From an uncultured Pseudomonadota bacterium (GTDB taxonomy: Bacteria; Desulfobacterota; BSN033; UBA1163), in assembly GCA_937124575.1 (NCBI GenBank), contig CAKZKY010000368.1:1-32819 (forward strand): a stretch of DNA of 32,819 bases, written 5' to 3'. The translations under genes were made by a program, and so were the position numbers. The notes below the pieces were generated by a model. It was not told where the DNA came from. It made no database searches and saw only the letters and a program-made list of their open reading frames with translations. This document shows positions 8,719-16,076 of the stretch, piece after piece; position 1 is the first letter of the stretch; each line of letters starts with the position of its first letter.

Positions 8719-8754
8719 GCAACAACGGGGTTAATTCTCTAAGCTAAACCTCAA

Positions 8755-8784
8755 TTGACACTGATATATCAATTTAGTTATAAA
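8755..8784 (+). promoter_or_regulatory. Sigma-70 promoter of the glycerate kinase gene
   Basis: A consensus -35 TTGACA (8755-8760) is separated by 18 bases from TATAAA (8779-8784), or by 17 from TTATAA (8778-8783). Transcription would begin near 8791, leaving a leader of under 20 bases with GGAG at 8799-8803 before the ATG at 8809. The match is one of the best in the window. Confidence 0.75.
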
Positions 8785-8808
8785 ATTCAAAAGTTTTCGG
8801 AGAATTTA

Positions 8809-10161
8809 ATGGTCCGATTTACACTTGAAGAAATGCAGAAGATCGCTAAAGCCATCTTTTTAAAGGCTATTTCCGCCGTTGATCCCTATCAGAGACTTAA
8901 AACGATTGTTCATATTGATAGAAATCGCTTAATCATTGAAGGTGAGGACAACTCTGAAAAAGTCTTTAACCTGAACGATTTCGATAAAGTCTTTCTCATC
9001 GGAACCGGAAAAGCCTCTTCATCCATGGCGCGGGCCATAGAAGAGATATTCGAAGATCGCATCACAAAAGGGTTAATCACAACGAAATACGGCCATGGGC
9101 TTCCCTTAAAATATACTGAAATCATTGAGGCGGGTCATCCCTTACCTGATGAGAAAGGAATGGAAGGCGCCCACATGATAAAAGATCTGCTCAAAACGAC
9201 TGGACCGAAAGATCTCGTCCTATTTCTCATCTCCGGTGGTGGATCCTCACTATTACCTATTCCTTCAAACGGGATTACACTTGAAGAGAAACAGGGATTA
9301 ACCCAGCTTCTTCTCAATTGTGGGGCCGATATCAAAGAGATCAATACCATCCGTAAACACATCTCTCAGATCAAAGGGGGTTGGCTTGCAAGATGGGCTT
9401 TCCCTTCCACCGTCATCACGTTTATTCTCTCAGATGTGGTGGGCGATCCCCTGGATTCGATTGCTTCTGGACCTACCGTGGCCGATCCGACCACCTTCCA
9501 CGATGCCTGGGAGATTCTTAAAAAATATCATCTTCTCAAAGAGATCGCTCCGTCCATCCATCAACATCTCATGCGAGGCAAAGAGGGAAAGGTTGAGGAG
9601 ACACCTAAGCTGGGGGATCCCGTATTCGAAAAGGTCCACAATCTTCTTGTTGCTTCGAATATCATTGCTCTCAGTGCGGCCGAGAAAGAAGCAAAATCTT
9701 GTGGCTTCAATACGCTGGTCCTCTCTTCATCAATTGTGGGAGAGACCCGGGAGGCCGCTTGCTTTCATGGAGCCCTTGTGAGGGAGGTATTTGCGAGCGG
9801 CCATCCAATTCCAAAACCGGCCTGCATTCTCTCGGGTGGAGAGACGACCGTGACGATTAAAGGAGGAGGAAAAGGCGGAAGGAACCAAGAGTTTGTTCTG
9901 TCCGGAGCTTTTGAGATCAATGGAATGGAAAAGACGGTACTTTTAAGCGGAGGCACCGATGGAACGGATGGTCTGACGGATGCGGCCGGAGCTGTTGCCG
10001 ACCACACGACAATCACCAGAGCAAAAGAGATGGGGCTGAACCCAATGAAATACCTTGAGAATAATGACTCCTATCACTTTTTTAAGAAATTGGGAGACCT
10101 TCTCATCACTGGTCCCACACGCACCAACGTGATGGATGTGAGAATTATTTTGATAGATTGA
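8809..10161 (+). CDS. Glycerate 2-kinase, DUF4147/MOFRL family
   Basis: ATP-dependent glycerate kinase, forming 2-phosphoglycerate from D-glycerate and so linking glycerate from serine, glyoxylate or sugar-acid routes to lower glycolysis. The 450-residue protein has the two-domain layout of the TtuD/GckA group. The N-terminal DUF4147 domain carries GTGKASSSMARA at residues 65-76 and ISGGGSSLLP near 140-149. The C-terminal MOFRL domain has SGGETTVTIKGGGKGGRNQE around 340-360, followed by SGGTDGTDGLTDAAGA. I use ATG 8809, which has GGAG 5-7 bases upstream; the longer frame from TTG 8755 would start inside the promoter. The gene is probably read together with queD-folE2 47 bases downstream. Confidence 0.93.
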   Translation: MVRFTLEEMQKIAKAIFLKAISAVDPYQRLKTIVHIDRNRLIIEGEDNSEKVFNLNDFDKVFLIGTGKASSSMARAIEEIFEDRITKGLITTKYGHGLPLKYTEIIEAGHPLPDEKGMEGAHMIKDLLKTTGPKDLVLFLISGGGSSLLPIPSNGITLEEKQGLTQLLLNCGADIKEINTIRKHISQIKGGWLARWAFPSTVITFILSDVVGDPLDSIASGPTVADPTTFHDAWEILKKYHLLKEIAPSIHQHLMRGKEGKVEETPKLGDPVFEKVHNLLVASNIIALSAAEKEAKSCGFNTLVLSSSIVGETREAACFHGALVREVFASGHPIPKPACILSGGETTVTIKGGGKGGRNQEFVLSGAFEINGMEKTVLLSGGTDGTDGLTDAAGAVADHTTITRAKEMGLNPMKYLENNDSYHFFKKLGDLLITGPTRTNVMDVRIILID

Positions 10162-10210
10162 ACATTGTAGGAGACGTTTCATTATCCCAACATTCCAAAG
10201 GAGACCGATG

Positions 10211-10588
10211 ATGTATGAGATCACTGTTCTATCCGATTTCTCCGGTGCTCACCGCTTGCGTTACCTCCATGGTAAGTGTGAGGAACTTCATGGACACAAT
10301 TGGAAAATAGAGGTCTCTGTGGCCTCGTCCAGACTGAACCGAGAAGGGATTGTCATCGATTTTACGGTTTTGAAACAGAAGGTTGAAAAAGTCTTGAAGA
10401 CCTTAGACCATACCTTTCTCAACGACCTTCCCTACTTTTCTGGAGTGGAGCCCTCATCTGAAAATATCGCCAAATATATTTTTGACCAATTGAAGAAAGA
10501 ACTGAAGGGACATGCGGCGCATCTTAAAAAAGTGAGTGCCTGGGAGTCGGATACTTCTTGTGCGACTTACTTTGGGGGAAAAGAATGA
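10211..10588 (+). CDS. queD: QueD/PTPS-family protein (6-carboxytetrahydropterin synthase-like)
   Basis: Converts dihydroneopterin triphosphate to 6-carboxy-tetrahydropterin in the queuosine (7-deazaguanine) pathway. Zinc ligands are visible as His14 (SGAHRL) and His27/His29 (HGHNW). The likely catalytic Cys23 is in HGKCEELHGHN. LDHTFLND and PSSENIAKY follow, and WESDTSC is near the end. Length 125 is normal. The Cys is followed directly by Glu (CE-x-x-HGH), a combination described for PTPS-I/III proteins that can also take the place of FolB in folate synthesis, so the function may be dual. There are two adjacent ATGs; the second (10211) has the better spacing from AAAGGAG. Its stop overlaps the folE2 start. 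Confidence 0.88.
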   Translation: MYEITVLSDFSGAHRLRYLHGKCEELHGHNWKIEVSVASSRLNREGIVIDFTVLKQKVEKVLKTLDHTFLNDLPYFSGVEPSSENIAKYIFDQLKKELKGHAAHLKKVSAWESDTSCATYFGGKE

Positions 10589-11352
10589 ACGATATTCAGA
10601 ATCAGAGAGATCATCGGAAGATCGAGATCAATAAGGTCGGAGTGAAGAATATCCGTTATCCGATCACTGTCCTCGACAAAGCCAAAGGGGTCCAACACAC
10701 GGTTGCCAACGTCAACATGTACGTGAATCTTCCTCACCGGTTCAAGGGAACGCATATGAGCCGCTTTGTGGAGATCCTCAATCAATACAAGGGTGACATA
10801 GCGATTAAAAATTTTTCCAAAATTCTATCTGAGATGAAGAAGAAATTGCGAGCCAAATCCGCCCATCTTGAAGTGGAGTTTCCCTACTTTGTCGAAAAAG
10901 AAGCTCCGGTCACCCGGGCGAAGAGCTTGATGGAGTATATCTGCCGATTCTGTGGCTCAAGCAATGACAAGGACGATTTCTATATCGGAATCGTGGTTCC
11001 CATCACCACGGTGTGCCCCTGTTCCAAAGAGATCAGTGAATTTGGGGCCCACAACCAGCGTTCCATCGTCACCGTGAATCTTCGATTTAAAAAATTTATC
11101 TGGATCGAAGATATCATCCATCTTGTTGAGGAATGTGCTTCGTGCGACCTCTACTCCATCTTAAAAAGACCGGATGAAAAGTATGTTACGGAAAAGGCTT
11201 ATGAAAAACCGATGTTTGTTGAAGATGTGGTGCGTGAGATCGCCAGGCGATTGAGGAAAGATAAGAACATTACCTGGTTTACGGTGGAGTCTGAGAACTT
11301 CGAGTCAATCCATAACCACAGCGCCTATGCCTATGTGGAGAGGAATCCGTAA
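10585..11352 (+). CDS. folE2: GTP cyclohydrolase IB (FolE2)
   Basis: Hydrolyses GTP to 7,8-dihydroneopterin triphosphate, the shared precursor of folates and queuosine, using the metal-flexible FolE2 scaffold. The family hallmark TTVCPCSKEIS lies at residues 141-151 with Cys144 and Cys146, followed by GAHNQRS. RFKGTHMSRF near residue 52 and the C-terminal ENFESIHNHSAYA are also typical. Length 255 fits. ATG 10585 forms an ATGA overlap with the queD stop and has GGGGGAAAAG upstream, so the two are translationally coupled. The pairing makes direct sense: FolE2 makes the substrate of the QueD-like protein. The next gene converges on it from the other strand 17 bases away. Confidence 0.97.
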   Translation: MNDIQNQRDHRKIEINKVGVKNIRYPITVLDKAKGVQHTVANVNMYVNLPHRFKGTHMSRFVEILNQYKGDIAIKNFSKILSEMKKKLRAKSAHLEVEFPYFVEKEAPVTRAKSLMEYICRFCGSSNDKDDFYIGIVVPITTVCPCSKEISEFGAHNQRSIVTVNLRFKKFIWIEDIIHLVEECASCDLYSILKRPDEKYVTEKAYEKPMFVEDVVREIARRLRKDKNITWFTVESENFESIHNHSAYAYVERNP

Positions 11353-11369
11353 GAGCGATTGAAAACCAC

Positions 11370-12521
11370 TTAGAGCTTCAAAACCTTCTGGGCGATGTTC
11401 AGCCTTTGAATTTCGGAGGTCCCATCCAGAATCTCTTCAAATTTCACTTCTCGCCAGTAACGCGAAATGGGATATTCATCCATCAATCCATATCCACCAT
11501 GAATTTGGACCCCTTTGTCTGCACATCGTTTCGCCACTTCCGAGGCAAAGAGCTTGGCATAGGTGGAGGTGGCAAAGTAGTTCTCTTTATGATCTTTCTG
11601 CCAGGCCGCCTTGTAGACCATTAGACGGGCCAATTCAATCTCCATCAGCATATCCGCAAGTTTAAATTGGATGGCTTGAAATTTGCTGATTGTCTTTCCA
11701 AACTGCTCTCTCTCCTTGGCATAGGCTAAAGAGACATCAAAGATGGCCTGTGCCAATCCGACGGAATGGGCACCAAAACCAATTCGGGAAGTCTGAAGGG
11801 CCATCATAAATTGGTTATATCCTCTTTCAGGGTTACCTAAGATGTTCTCCTTGGGGACACGGCAATCGTCAAAGATCAATTCCCGAGTTTCTGAGGCTTT
11901 CCATCCCATCTTCTTATACTTCTCTCCAAAATTAAACCCTGCAATACCTGTGGGAACGATGATATTGGAGATCCTCTTTCTGGTCCCTGATCCCTCCCCG
12001 GTCACTGCTGCAATGACGACGAGACTGTTATGCTTTAAGCCTGCATTGGTGATAAACTGTTTTGTTCCATTGATGACCCAATCCTCACCATCCAGAACCG
12101 CCCTGGTCTGAATCGCATTGGCGTCCGAGCCGGCCTGGGCTTCGGTTAAACCGAAAGCACCAATCTTCTCTCCGGTGGCCAGGGGCGTAAGCCATTTCTC
12201 TTTCTGTTGCTCCGTTCCGAACGTGTTGATAAGATTCATTGGAAGGGTAACGGAATCGAGAAGTGAAACGCCCAGAGAAGCATCTCCCCTGCTGATCTCC
12301 TCAATGGCAATCATCGTGGAGACCCAGTCCATTGCTCCTCCACCGTATTCCTCTGGAATAGGGATGCCGACAATTCCCAAATCTCCCATCTTCTTCCAGA
12401 CCTCATAGGGGAAATGGCCTGTCTCATCCATCTCTTCAGCGATGGGTGCGATCTCATTTTTTACAAAATTTCTACATAAATCTCTGATCATCTGCTGCTC
12501 AGTGGTCAAGGTAAAATCCAT
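11370..12521 (-). CDS. Acyl-CoA dehydrogenase with Asp at the usual catalytic Glu position
   Basis: FAD enzyme that introduces an alpha,beta double bond into an acyl-CoA and passes electrons to ETF. The N-terminal helical domain, central beta domain (GAFGLTEAQAGSDA near 122-136, NGTKQFITNAG) and C-terminal helical domain are complete in 383 residues. SCAD-like enzymes have a catalytic Glu in IYEGTSEIQ; here the motif is ILDGTSEIQ, with Asp366 encoded by GAT at 11424-11426. The substrate is therefore uncertain and could be an unusual short or cyclic acyl-CoA. AAGGAG precedes the ATG. It is a single gene, convergent with folE2, with the tRNA-Pro promoter upstream on the other strand. Confidence 0.9.
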   Translation of the reverse strand: MDFTLTTEQQMIRDLCRNFVKNEIAPIAEEMDETGHFPYEVWKKMGDLGIVGIPIPEEYGGGAMDWVSTMIAIEEISRGDASLGVSLLDSVTLPMNLINTFGTEQQKEKWLTPLATGEKIGAFGLTEAQAGSDANAIQTRAVLDGEDWVINGTKQFITNAGLKHNSLVVIAAVTGEGSGTRKRISNIIVPTGIAGFNFGEKYKKMGWKASETRELIFDDCRVPKENILGNPERGYNQFMMALQTSRIGFGAHSVGLAQAIFDVSLAYAKEREQFGKTISKFQAIQFKLADMLMEIELARLMVYKAAWQKDHKENYFATSTYAKLFASEVAKRCADKGVQIHGGYGLMDEYPISRYWREVKFEEILDGTSEIQRLNIAQKVLKL

Positions 12522-12625
12522 CTGCTCTCTCCTTATCTTCTTCTTGCCATTTTATTCGCCAGAGAGAAGATATCTATTTTTTGGGTTAAGTAATTAACAT
12601 ATCCATTAAGAAATATCAAATTCTC

Positions 12626-12654
12626 TTGACCCAGCAGCCTGGACATATTATAAA
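12626..12654 (+). promoter_or_regulatory. Sigma-70 promoter of tRNA-Pro
   Basis: TTGACC (12626-12631) and TATAAA (12649-12654) are spaced by 17 bases. The predicted start near 12661 leaves a 20-base leader before the mature tRNA. Nothing else on this strand nearby would need it, apart from plsY downstream. Confidence 0.75.
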
Positions 12655-12680
12655 AATTTTGTAATTTTGAAGTACTAAGT

Positions 12681-12757
12681 CGGGGAGTAGCGCAGCCTGG
12701 TAGCGCGCTTGGTTCGGGACCAAGAGGTCGGGAGTTCAAATCTCCTCTCCCCGACCA
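12681..12757 (+). tRNA. tRNA-Pro (anticodon CGG)
   Basis: A full cloverleaf can be drawn. The acceptor CGGGGAG pairs with CTCCCCG. The D arm is GCGC...GCGC. The anticodon arm CTTGG/CCAAG encloses the loop TTCGGGA, giving anticodon CGG, which reads CCG. The T arm GGGAG/CTCCT encloses TTCAAAT. The discriminator is A and the 3' CCA is encoded. The length is 77 bases with CCA. No T-rich terminator directly follows, so it may be co-transcribed with plsY. Confidence 0.97.
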
Positions 12758-12953
12758 TCCTCTATTCCGGACCCAGAGGACTACGGGTTCTAATCGTGGG
12801 TCAACCCTGGTAGAAAATATTCGGCTTTCAAATGGGAAGGCTTGTACCCCGATAGAAGCCAAGCTTTTCACTGGGGACGGAGAGGGACTTTCTTGTGGGG
12901 TGAATCGGTCCTCCGGTTTGGGATGTTCGTCCTCTGTGGACATTTCCTAGAAA

Positions 12954-12972
12954 CCCTAGGCTTTGCCTGGGG
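12954..12972. repeat. GGC-TTT-GCC hairpin before plsY
   Basis: CCCTAGGC (12954-12961) pairs with GCCTGGGG (12965-12972), one pair being G-T, around a TTT loop. It ends 15 bases before the plsY ATG, a gene with no obvious ribosome binding site. A hairpin with the same AGGCTTTGCC core occurs at 15342-15362. The 12758-12953 stretch between the tRNA and this hairpin shows nothing else I can name. Confidence 0.45.
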
Positions 12973-12987
12973 CTCCATTTAAAATTT

Positions 12988-13599
12988 ATGCCTATTGGAA
13001 TCTTCATTGCCCTTTTTGGTTATCTTTTGGGATCCGTTCCAACGGGAATTCTTTTGACCAGACTCTTTTCGAAGGTCGATCCCAGGAAGACGGGGAGTAA
13101 AAATATTGGGGCAACGAATGTTTTTCGAACCGCTGGCAAGATGCCTGGAATTCTGACCTTAATTGGAGACATCTTAAAAGGGTTTATCCCTGTCTGGGCT
13201 GCTCTTCAATGGGGATTGGTGGACCAATGGGGGATCAGTAGAGATTATTGGATCGCCCTGGCTGCTTTGAGCCCCTTTCTCGGCCATCTCTTCTCCATCT
13301 TTCTTGGATTTAAGGGAGGAAAAGGGGTAGCGACAGCAGTGGGTGTCTATCTTCCCATCTCTCCCATAGCACTCCTGATAGAGATTTTCATCTTCGCCGG
13401 AATCGTTTGGAAATGGAGATATATCTCTCTCGGTTCGATGATCTGTGCCCTAACGATTCCGATCCTTCTCGCCTATTTTCGAAGCGATTCTCAGGCTTAC
13501 TTTATGTTGAGTGTTATTATTGCTGCCCTAATTCTTTACCGGCACCAATCCAATATCGCAAGGCTTTTACAGGGAACTGAAAATAAGTGGAAAGGTTGA
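12988..13599 (+). CDS. plsY: Glycerol-3-phosphate acyltransferase PlsY (acyl-phosphate dependent)
   Basis: Inner-membrane enzyme that acylates glycerol 3-phosphate with acyl-phosphate to give lysophosphatidic acid. It uses the acyl-phosphate made by PlsX, whose gene is at 26748 in this window. The 203-residue protein has about five hydrophobic segments. Three conserved cytoplasmic loops can be seen: GSVPTGILLTRL (residues 16-27), TGSKNIGATNVFRTAG (residues 36-51), and FLGFKGGKGVATAVGV (about 106-121). The start has no convincing ribosome binding site; a hairpin lies just upstream. It follows tRNA-Pro on the same strand and converges with the NYN gene 32 bases downstream. Confidence 0.95.
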   Translation: MPIGIFIALFGYLLGSVPTGILLTRLFSKVDPRKTGSKNIGATNVFRTAGKMPGILTLIGDILKGFIPVWAALQWGLVDQWGISRDYWIALAALSPFLGHLFSIFLGFKGGKGVATAVGVYLPISPIALLIEIFIFAGIVWKWRYISLGSMICALTIPILLAYFRSDSQAYFMLSVIIAALILYRHQSNIARLLQGTENKWKG

Positions 13600-13631
13600 T
13601 TTAACTGGGGATTGTAGGAGGTGAAAGACCG

Positions 13632-14153
13632 TTAAAGCTTTTTCAGCGCAATTCTGAGTCTTTTCTCTTTTTTTGAAAGCTTTCGTGATGCCCCCTTTTT
13701 CTTCATCCCTCTCAATTCATCATCCTCCTCTCCATTATCCTTTAAAAATTCTTTTCGAATCCCATTCTCGCTTCTTCCCAATTTTTCCTGAAACTGTTCC
13801 GATGATATAACCGGCACTGAAAACTTATTCGCATATTTTGAGATCTCATGATCAGAGGAGATCACGATGGCTCCAGCCCCTTTCTCCTTGATTAATCGCT
13901 TCAGCACCTCGTCGGCCTTTTCCCCGATTTTCGAGAAAATGATCTCAATCCCTTTTCTCCGCTCACGCTTTTCCGTAGTCCACCCTGCCTGCCAGCCGTC
14001 GAAAACCACGATGATTTCTATTGGTTTGGTCTGACGGTATACCGAGAGCTGATCGATGAGTCGGTCTCGCTCCCATTGAAGTTGCGTGCCATTTAATCGG
14101 ATAGGGGTCCGACCTGAATGGAGGAGGTTATAGCCATCAATGAGGAGAAACAT
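13632..14153 (-). CDS. NYN-domain (YacP/Rae1-like) RNA-binding or nuclease protein
   Basis: A PIN-like NYN-domain protein of 173 residues. The conserved acidic positions of this fold are seen in FLLIDGYNLLH (residues 2-12), IIVVFDGW (about 47-54), KADEVLKRLI and VISSDHEISKYA. The family (DUF901) includes Bacillus YacP/Rae1, a ribosome-dependent mRNA endonuclease. The C-terminal 35 residues are very basic (Lys/Arg/Ser-rich), which would suit RNA binding. The Rae1 function is an analogy; deltaproteobacterial members are uncharacterised as far as I know. It follows ilvE on the same strand after a 111-base repeat-rich spacer. Confidence 0.82.
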   Translation of the reverse strand: MFLLIDGYNLLHSGRTPIRLNGTQLQWERDRLIDQLSVYRQTKPIEIIVVFDGWQAGWTTEKRERRKGIEIIFSKIGEKADEVLKRLIKEKGAGAIVISSDHEISKYANKFSVPVISSEQFQEKLGRSENGIRKEFLKDNGEEDDELRGMKKKGASRKLSKKEKRLRIALKKL

Positions 14154-14165
14154 GGTTGTAAAAAA

Positions 14166-14258
14166 GGAAGATTGGAAGAATGGAATATTGGAACAATAAA
14201 TTTTAAGAAATAAATCCCCTACAAATCATCGTTCCACCATTCCACGATTCCATGATCC
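14166..14258. repeat. Short-word inverted repeat between ilvE and the NYN gene
   Basis: The bases 14174-14194 (GGAA-words: TGGAAT, TTGGAAC) are the inverse of 14231-14251 at 16 of 21 positions. Both arms are built from repeats of GGAA/TTCC at about 6-8 base spacing. No terminator T-run follows. This kind of low-complexity palindrome is distinct from the GGCAACGTT repeat family elsewhere in the window. Confidence 0.5.
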
Positions 14259-14264
14259 CCTGCA

Positions 14265-15182
14265 TCATAAATAGTCGAGCCACTCCCTGAATTCGGGGTT
14301 CTTGCCTGTTACGATATCGAAAAAGGCTGCCTGAAGCTCTCTGGTGATGGGACCAGGTTTTCCTTCACCGATCTGACGGTTGTCCACCTCGCGGATGGGT
14401 GTGATCTCAGCAGCAGTTCCTGTAAAGAAGGCTTCGTGGGCAGTGTAGAGTTCATCTCGGGTAAATTTGTCTTCAACCACTGGAATTTTCTTTGATTTGG
14501 CGATCTGAATCACCGAATCCCGGGTGATTCCAGGCAGGATGGAAGTAAGAGGGGTTGTCTTGATCACTCCATTTTTAACAATAAAGATGTTTTCACCGCT
14601 GGCTTCGGAAACATAACCTTCGGTGTCGAGCATCAGCGCTTCGTCATATCCCAATCTCATCGCTTCTCTTTTGGCGAGAACCGAATTGACATAGTTTCCC
14701 GAAATTTTCGCCTTGGTCATCATCACGTTGACATGATGTCGAGTATAGGATGAGGTTTTCGCACGGATCCCTTTCTCCAAGGCCCCATCTCCTAAATAGG
14801 CTCCCCAGGACCAAGTAATGATGGCCACTCGAATCGGATTATCTGCGGGATAGACTCCCATTGCTCCCTCTCCGATGATGGCAAGGGGTCTGATATATCC
14901 TGCCTTGAGACCATTCGCCTTTAACGTCTCTTTACATGCCTCTGCCAATTCCCTTTTTGAGAAAGGAATTTTAAGTTCTCCAATCTGTGCCGAATCAAAG
15001 AAGCGATCGATATGCTCTTTCAGGCGATAAATCGCTGACCTTCCGTCATGGCAAAGATAGCAGCGGATCCCTTCAAAGATTCCCAATCCGTAATGGAGTG
15101 TGTGAGTCAATACATGGACTTTGGCTTCATCCCATGGGATCAACTTTCCATCCATCCATATTTTTTCTAATTTCTGCACCAT
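14265..15182 (-). CDS. ilvE: Branched-chain amino acid aminotransferase
   Basis: PLP enzyme for the last step of valine, leucine and isoleucine synthesis, using glutamate as amino donor. It belongs to fold-type IV. The PLP lysine is Lys159 in [13 protein letters not shown], and [11 protein letters not shown] (192-202) includes the conserved Glu. [12 protein letters not shown] near residue 29 is the usual substrate-pocket strand. I choose ATG 15182 (305 residues) because AGGAGGGAG stands 4 bases upstream; the frame is open 9 codons further but without support. A sigma-70 promoter lies about 40 bases upstream. D-amino-acid aminotransferase is the main alternative in this fold, but length and motifs fit IlvE. 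Confidence 0.95.
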   Translation of the reverse strand: MVQKLEKIWMDGKLIPWDEAKVHVLTHTLHYGLGIFEGIRCYLCHDGRSAIYRLKEHIDRFFDSAQIGELKIPFSKRELAEACKETLKANGLKAGYIRPLAIIGEGAMGVYPADNPIRVAIITWSWGAYLGDGALEKGIRAKTSSYTRHHVNVMMTKAKISGNYVNSVLAKREAMRLGYDEALMLDTEGYVSEASGENIFIVKNGVIKTTPLTSILPGITRDSVIQIAKSKKIPVVEDKFTRDELYTAHEAFFTGTAAEITPIREVDNRQIGEGKPGPITRELQAAFFDIVTGKNPEFREWLDYL

Positions 15183-15223
15183 AGCACTCCCTCCTTGCTG
15201 CTCATTCAACTTTATGGCTATCC

Positions 15224-15252
15224 CTTTTACACTATTTTGAGAGAATTGTCAA
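15224..15252 (-). promoter_or_regulatory. Sigma-70 promoter of ilvE
   Basis: On the reverse strand, TTGACA (15252-15247) is followed after 17 bases by TAAAAG (15229-15224), four of six matches to the -10 consensus. Transcription would start near 15217, about 35 bases before the ATG. Confidence 0.6.
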
Positions 15253-15341
15253 AATAATTGAAGTGGTACCCACTGACCTTTATTGAAGAGAATCGAAGAA
15301 AGGACGATTTCGGTGGGCTTTCGATCTCGAATGAAGAGGAC

Positions 15342-15362
15342 CCACAGGCTTTGCCCGTGTGG
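15342..15362. repeat. Second GGC-TTT-GCC hairpin
   Basis: CCACA (15342-15346) pairs with TGTGG (15358-15362) and GGC (15347-15349) with GCC (15353-15355), around a TTT loop with a two-base bulge. It shares the 10-mer AGGCTTTGCC with the hairpin before plsY. It lies between the M17-like gene and the ilvE promoter, and no T-run follows. Confidence 0.4.
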
Positions 15363-15393
15363 CCCCATGGTTAAGATAAAAAGAGAGTCGTTC

Positions 15394-15990
15394 TTAGGGC
15401 TTTTGGCTTAGCTGTTGAATATTTTCGGAAGGAGTTAGAATTCGAATCGGAAGGCGACCTTCAAGAATGGATTTGGCCGTTTGAACGCCGTAAAGGATCT
15501 CAAAAAAGTGCTCCTCACCCTCCCCCAGTGATAGAATCAGTTTCTTTATCCACTCGCTATCGGACGGAAATTGATCCAGACTGTCTGTTAACCCTTCAAG
15601 GAAAACTTCCGTCAGTTTGCCGCAGTCCACATGATACTCCACACCATATGGGAGCGAAAGACAGAGGTGAGTCGTCTTCAGATTTCTAAGCGTCTCTACG
15701 ATGAAAGGTAGAGCCCCTCGTAGCGAGAGATAACTATACTCCTTGACCTTTCCGAGCCCAAGGACAAGAATCAGTTTAGAATAAATTCTTCCCTGAGAAG
15801 GGATTAAAGTCCTTTCTTTCCACTCTCCTGTTAATCTGTTTTCAATCAGGAGACGAGATAACATTCCGTTGAGTCGCCAGTCGATCCACCCGACGGAGCC
15901 TCTCAGGGGTCTTTCGTCTTGGAAAATACCCGTCAGTAGCAGATCGCTTTCTTGAAGGTCAACGGACTCTTTAGAGATGATGATATCCAT
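15394..15990 (-). CDS. Stand-alone leucyl aminopeptidase N-terminal (M17_N) domain protein
   Basis: The 198 residues resemble only the N-terminal macro-like domain of M17 leucyl aminopeptidases. DERPLRGSVGWIDWRLNGML (residues 26-45) is the typical entry. It is followed by GEWKE, a glycine-containing GRIYSKLILVLGLG strand (about 67-80) and an Arg-Gly stretch (SLRGALPFIVETL). The metal-binding catalytic domain (NTDAEGR and GTD signatures) is absent here and in the surrounding frames. It is therefore unlikely to be a peptidase and may be a binding or regulatory protein. It stands alone, 199 bases downstream of nusB and 211 bases upstream of the ilvE start on the same strand. The family assignment is from pattern recognition and moderately sure. 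Confidence 0.7.
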   Translation of the reverse strand: MDIIISKESVDLQESDLLLTGIFQDERPLRGSVGWIDWRLNGMLSRLLIENRLTGEWKERTLIPSQGRIYSKLILVLGLGKVKEYSYLSLRGALPFIVETLRNLKTTHLCLSLPYGVEYHVDCGKLTEVFLEGLTDSLDQFPSDSEWIKKLILSLGEGEEHFFEILYGVQTAKSILEGRLPIRILTPSENIQQLSQKP

Positions 15991-16076
15991 AGGTTTTGAA
16001 AATAAAGCTATCGTCCAAAGTTAACAGTATGGATGTCGTATCGTTAAATTGAAATGAACGTTTGTCGTTTTCGAAA

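Larger units (their letters stand above)
7934..8754. other. Long non-coding divergent spacer
   Basis: About 820 bases between xseA (leaving leftward) and the glycerate kinase (leaving rightward) contain no reading frame I can defend on either strand. The DNA is AT-rich. It holds four inverted repeats listed separately (7946-8044, 8201-8322, 8433-8461 and 8654-8718) and a direct repeat (GGTAAATTGCCTAA at 8255-8268; 8328-8341 differs by two transitions). None of the sequence matches the signatures I know for 6S RNA, SRP RNA, RNase P RNA, tmRNA or common riboswitches. The plus-strand terminator-like hairpin at its right end suggests a small transcript may come from within. Confidence 0.6.

Noticed and set aside
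8652-8747. Possible 31-residue plus-strand peptide starting ATGCATGCAATATGG
   Set aside because: The frame runs through the terminator-like hairpin and lacks a good ribosome binding site; a coincidental frame is more likely.
8755-8808. Longer glycerate kinase N-terminus from TTG 8755
   Set aside because: The added codons overlap the -35 and -10 elements, and ATG 8809 has a proper GGAG.
12533-12943. 136-residue minus-strand frame crossing tRNA-Pro
   Set aside because: Its middle ([21 protein letters not shown]) is the antisense translation of the tRNA, a well-known source of false proteins.
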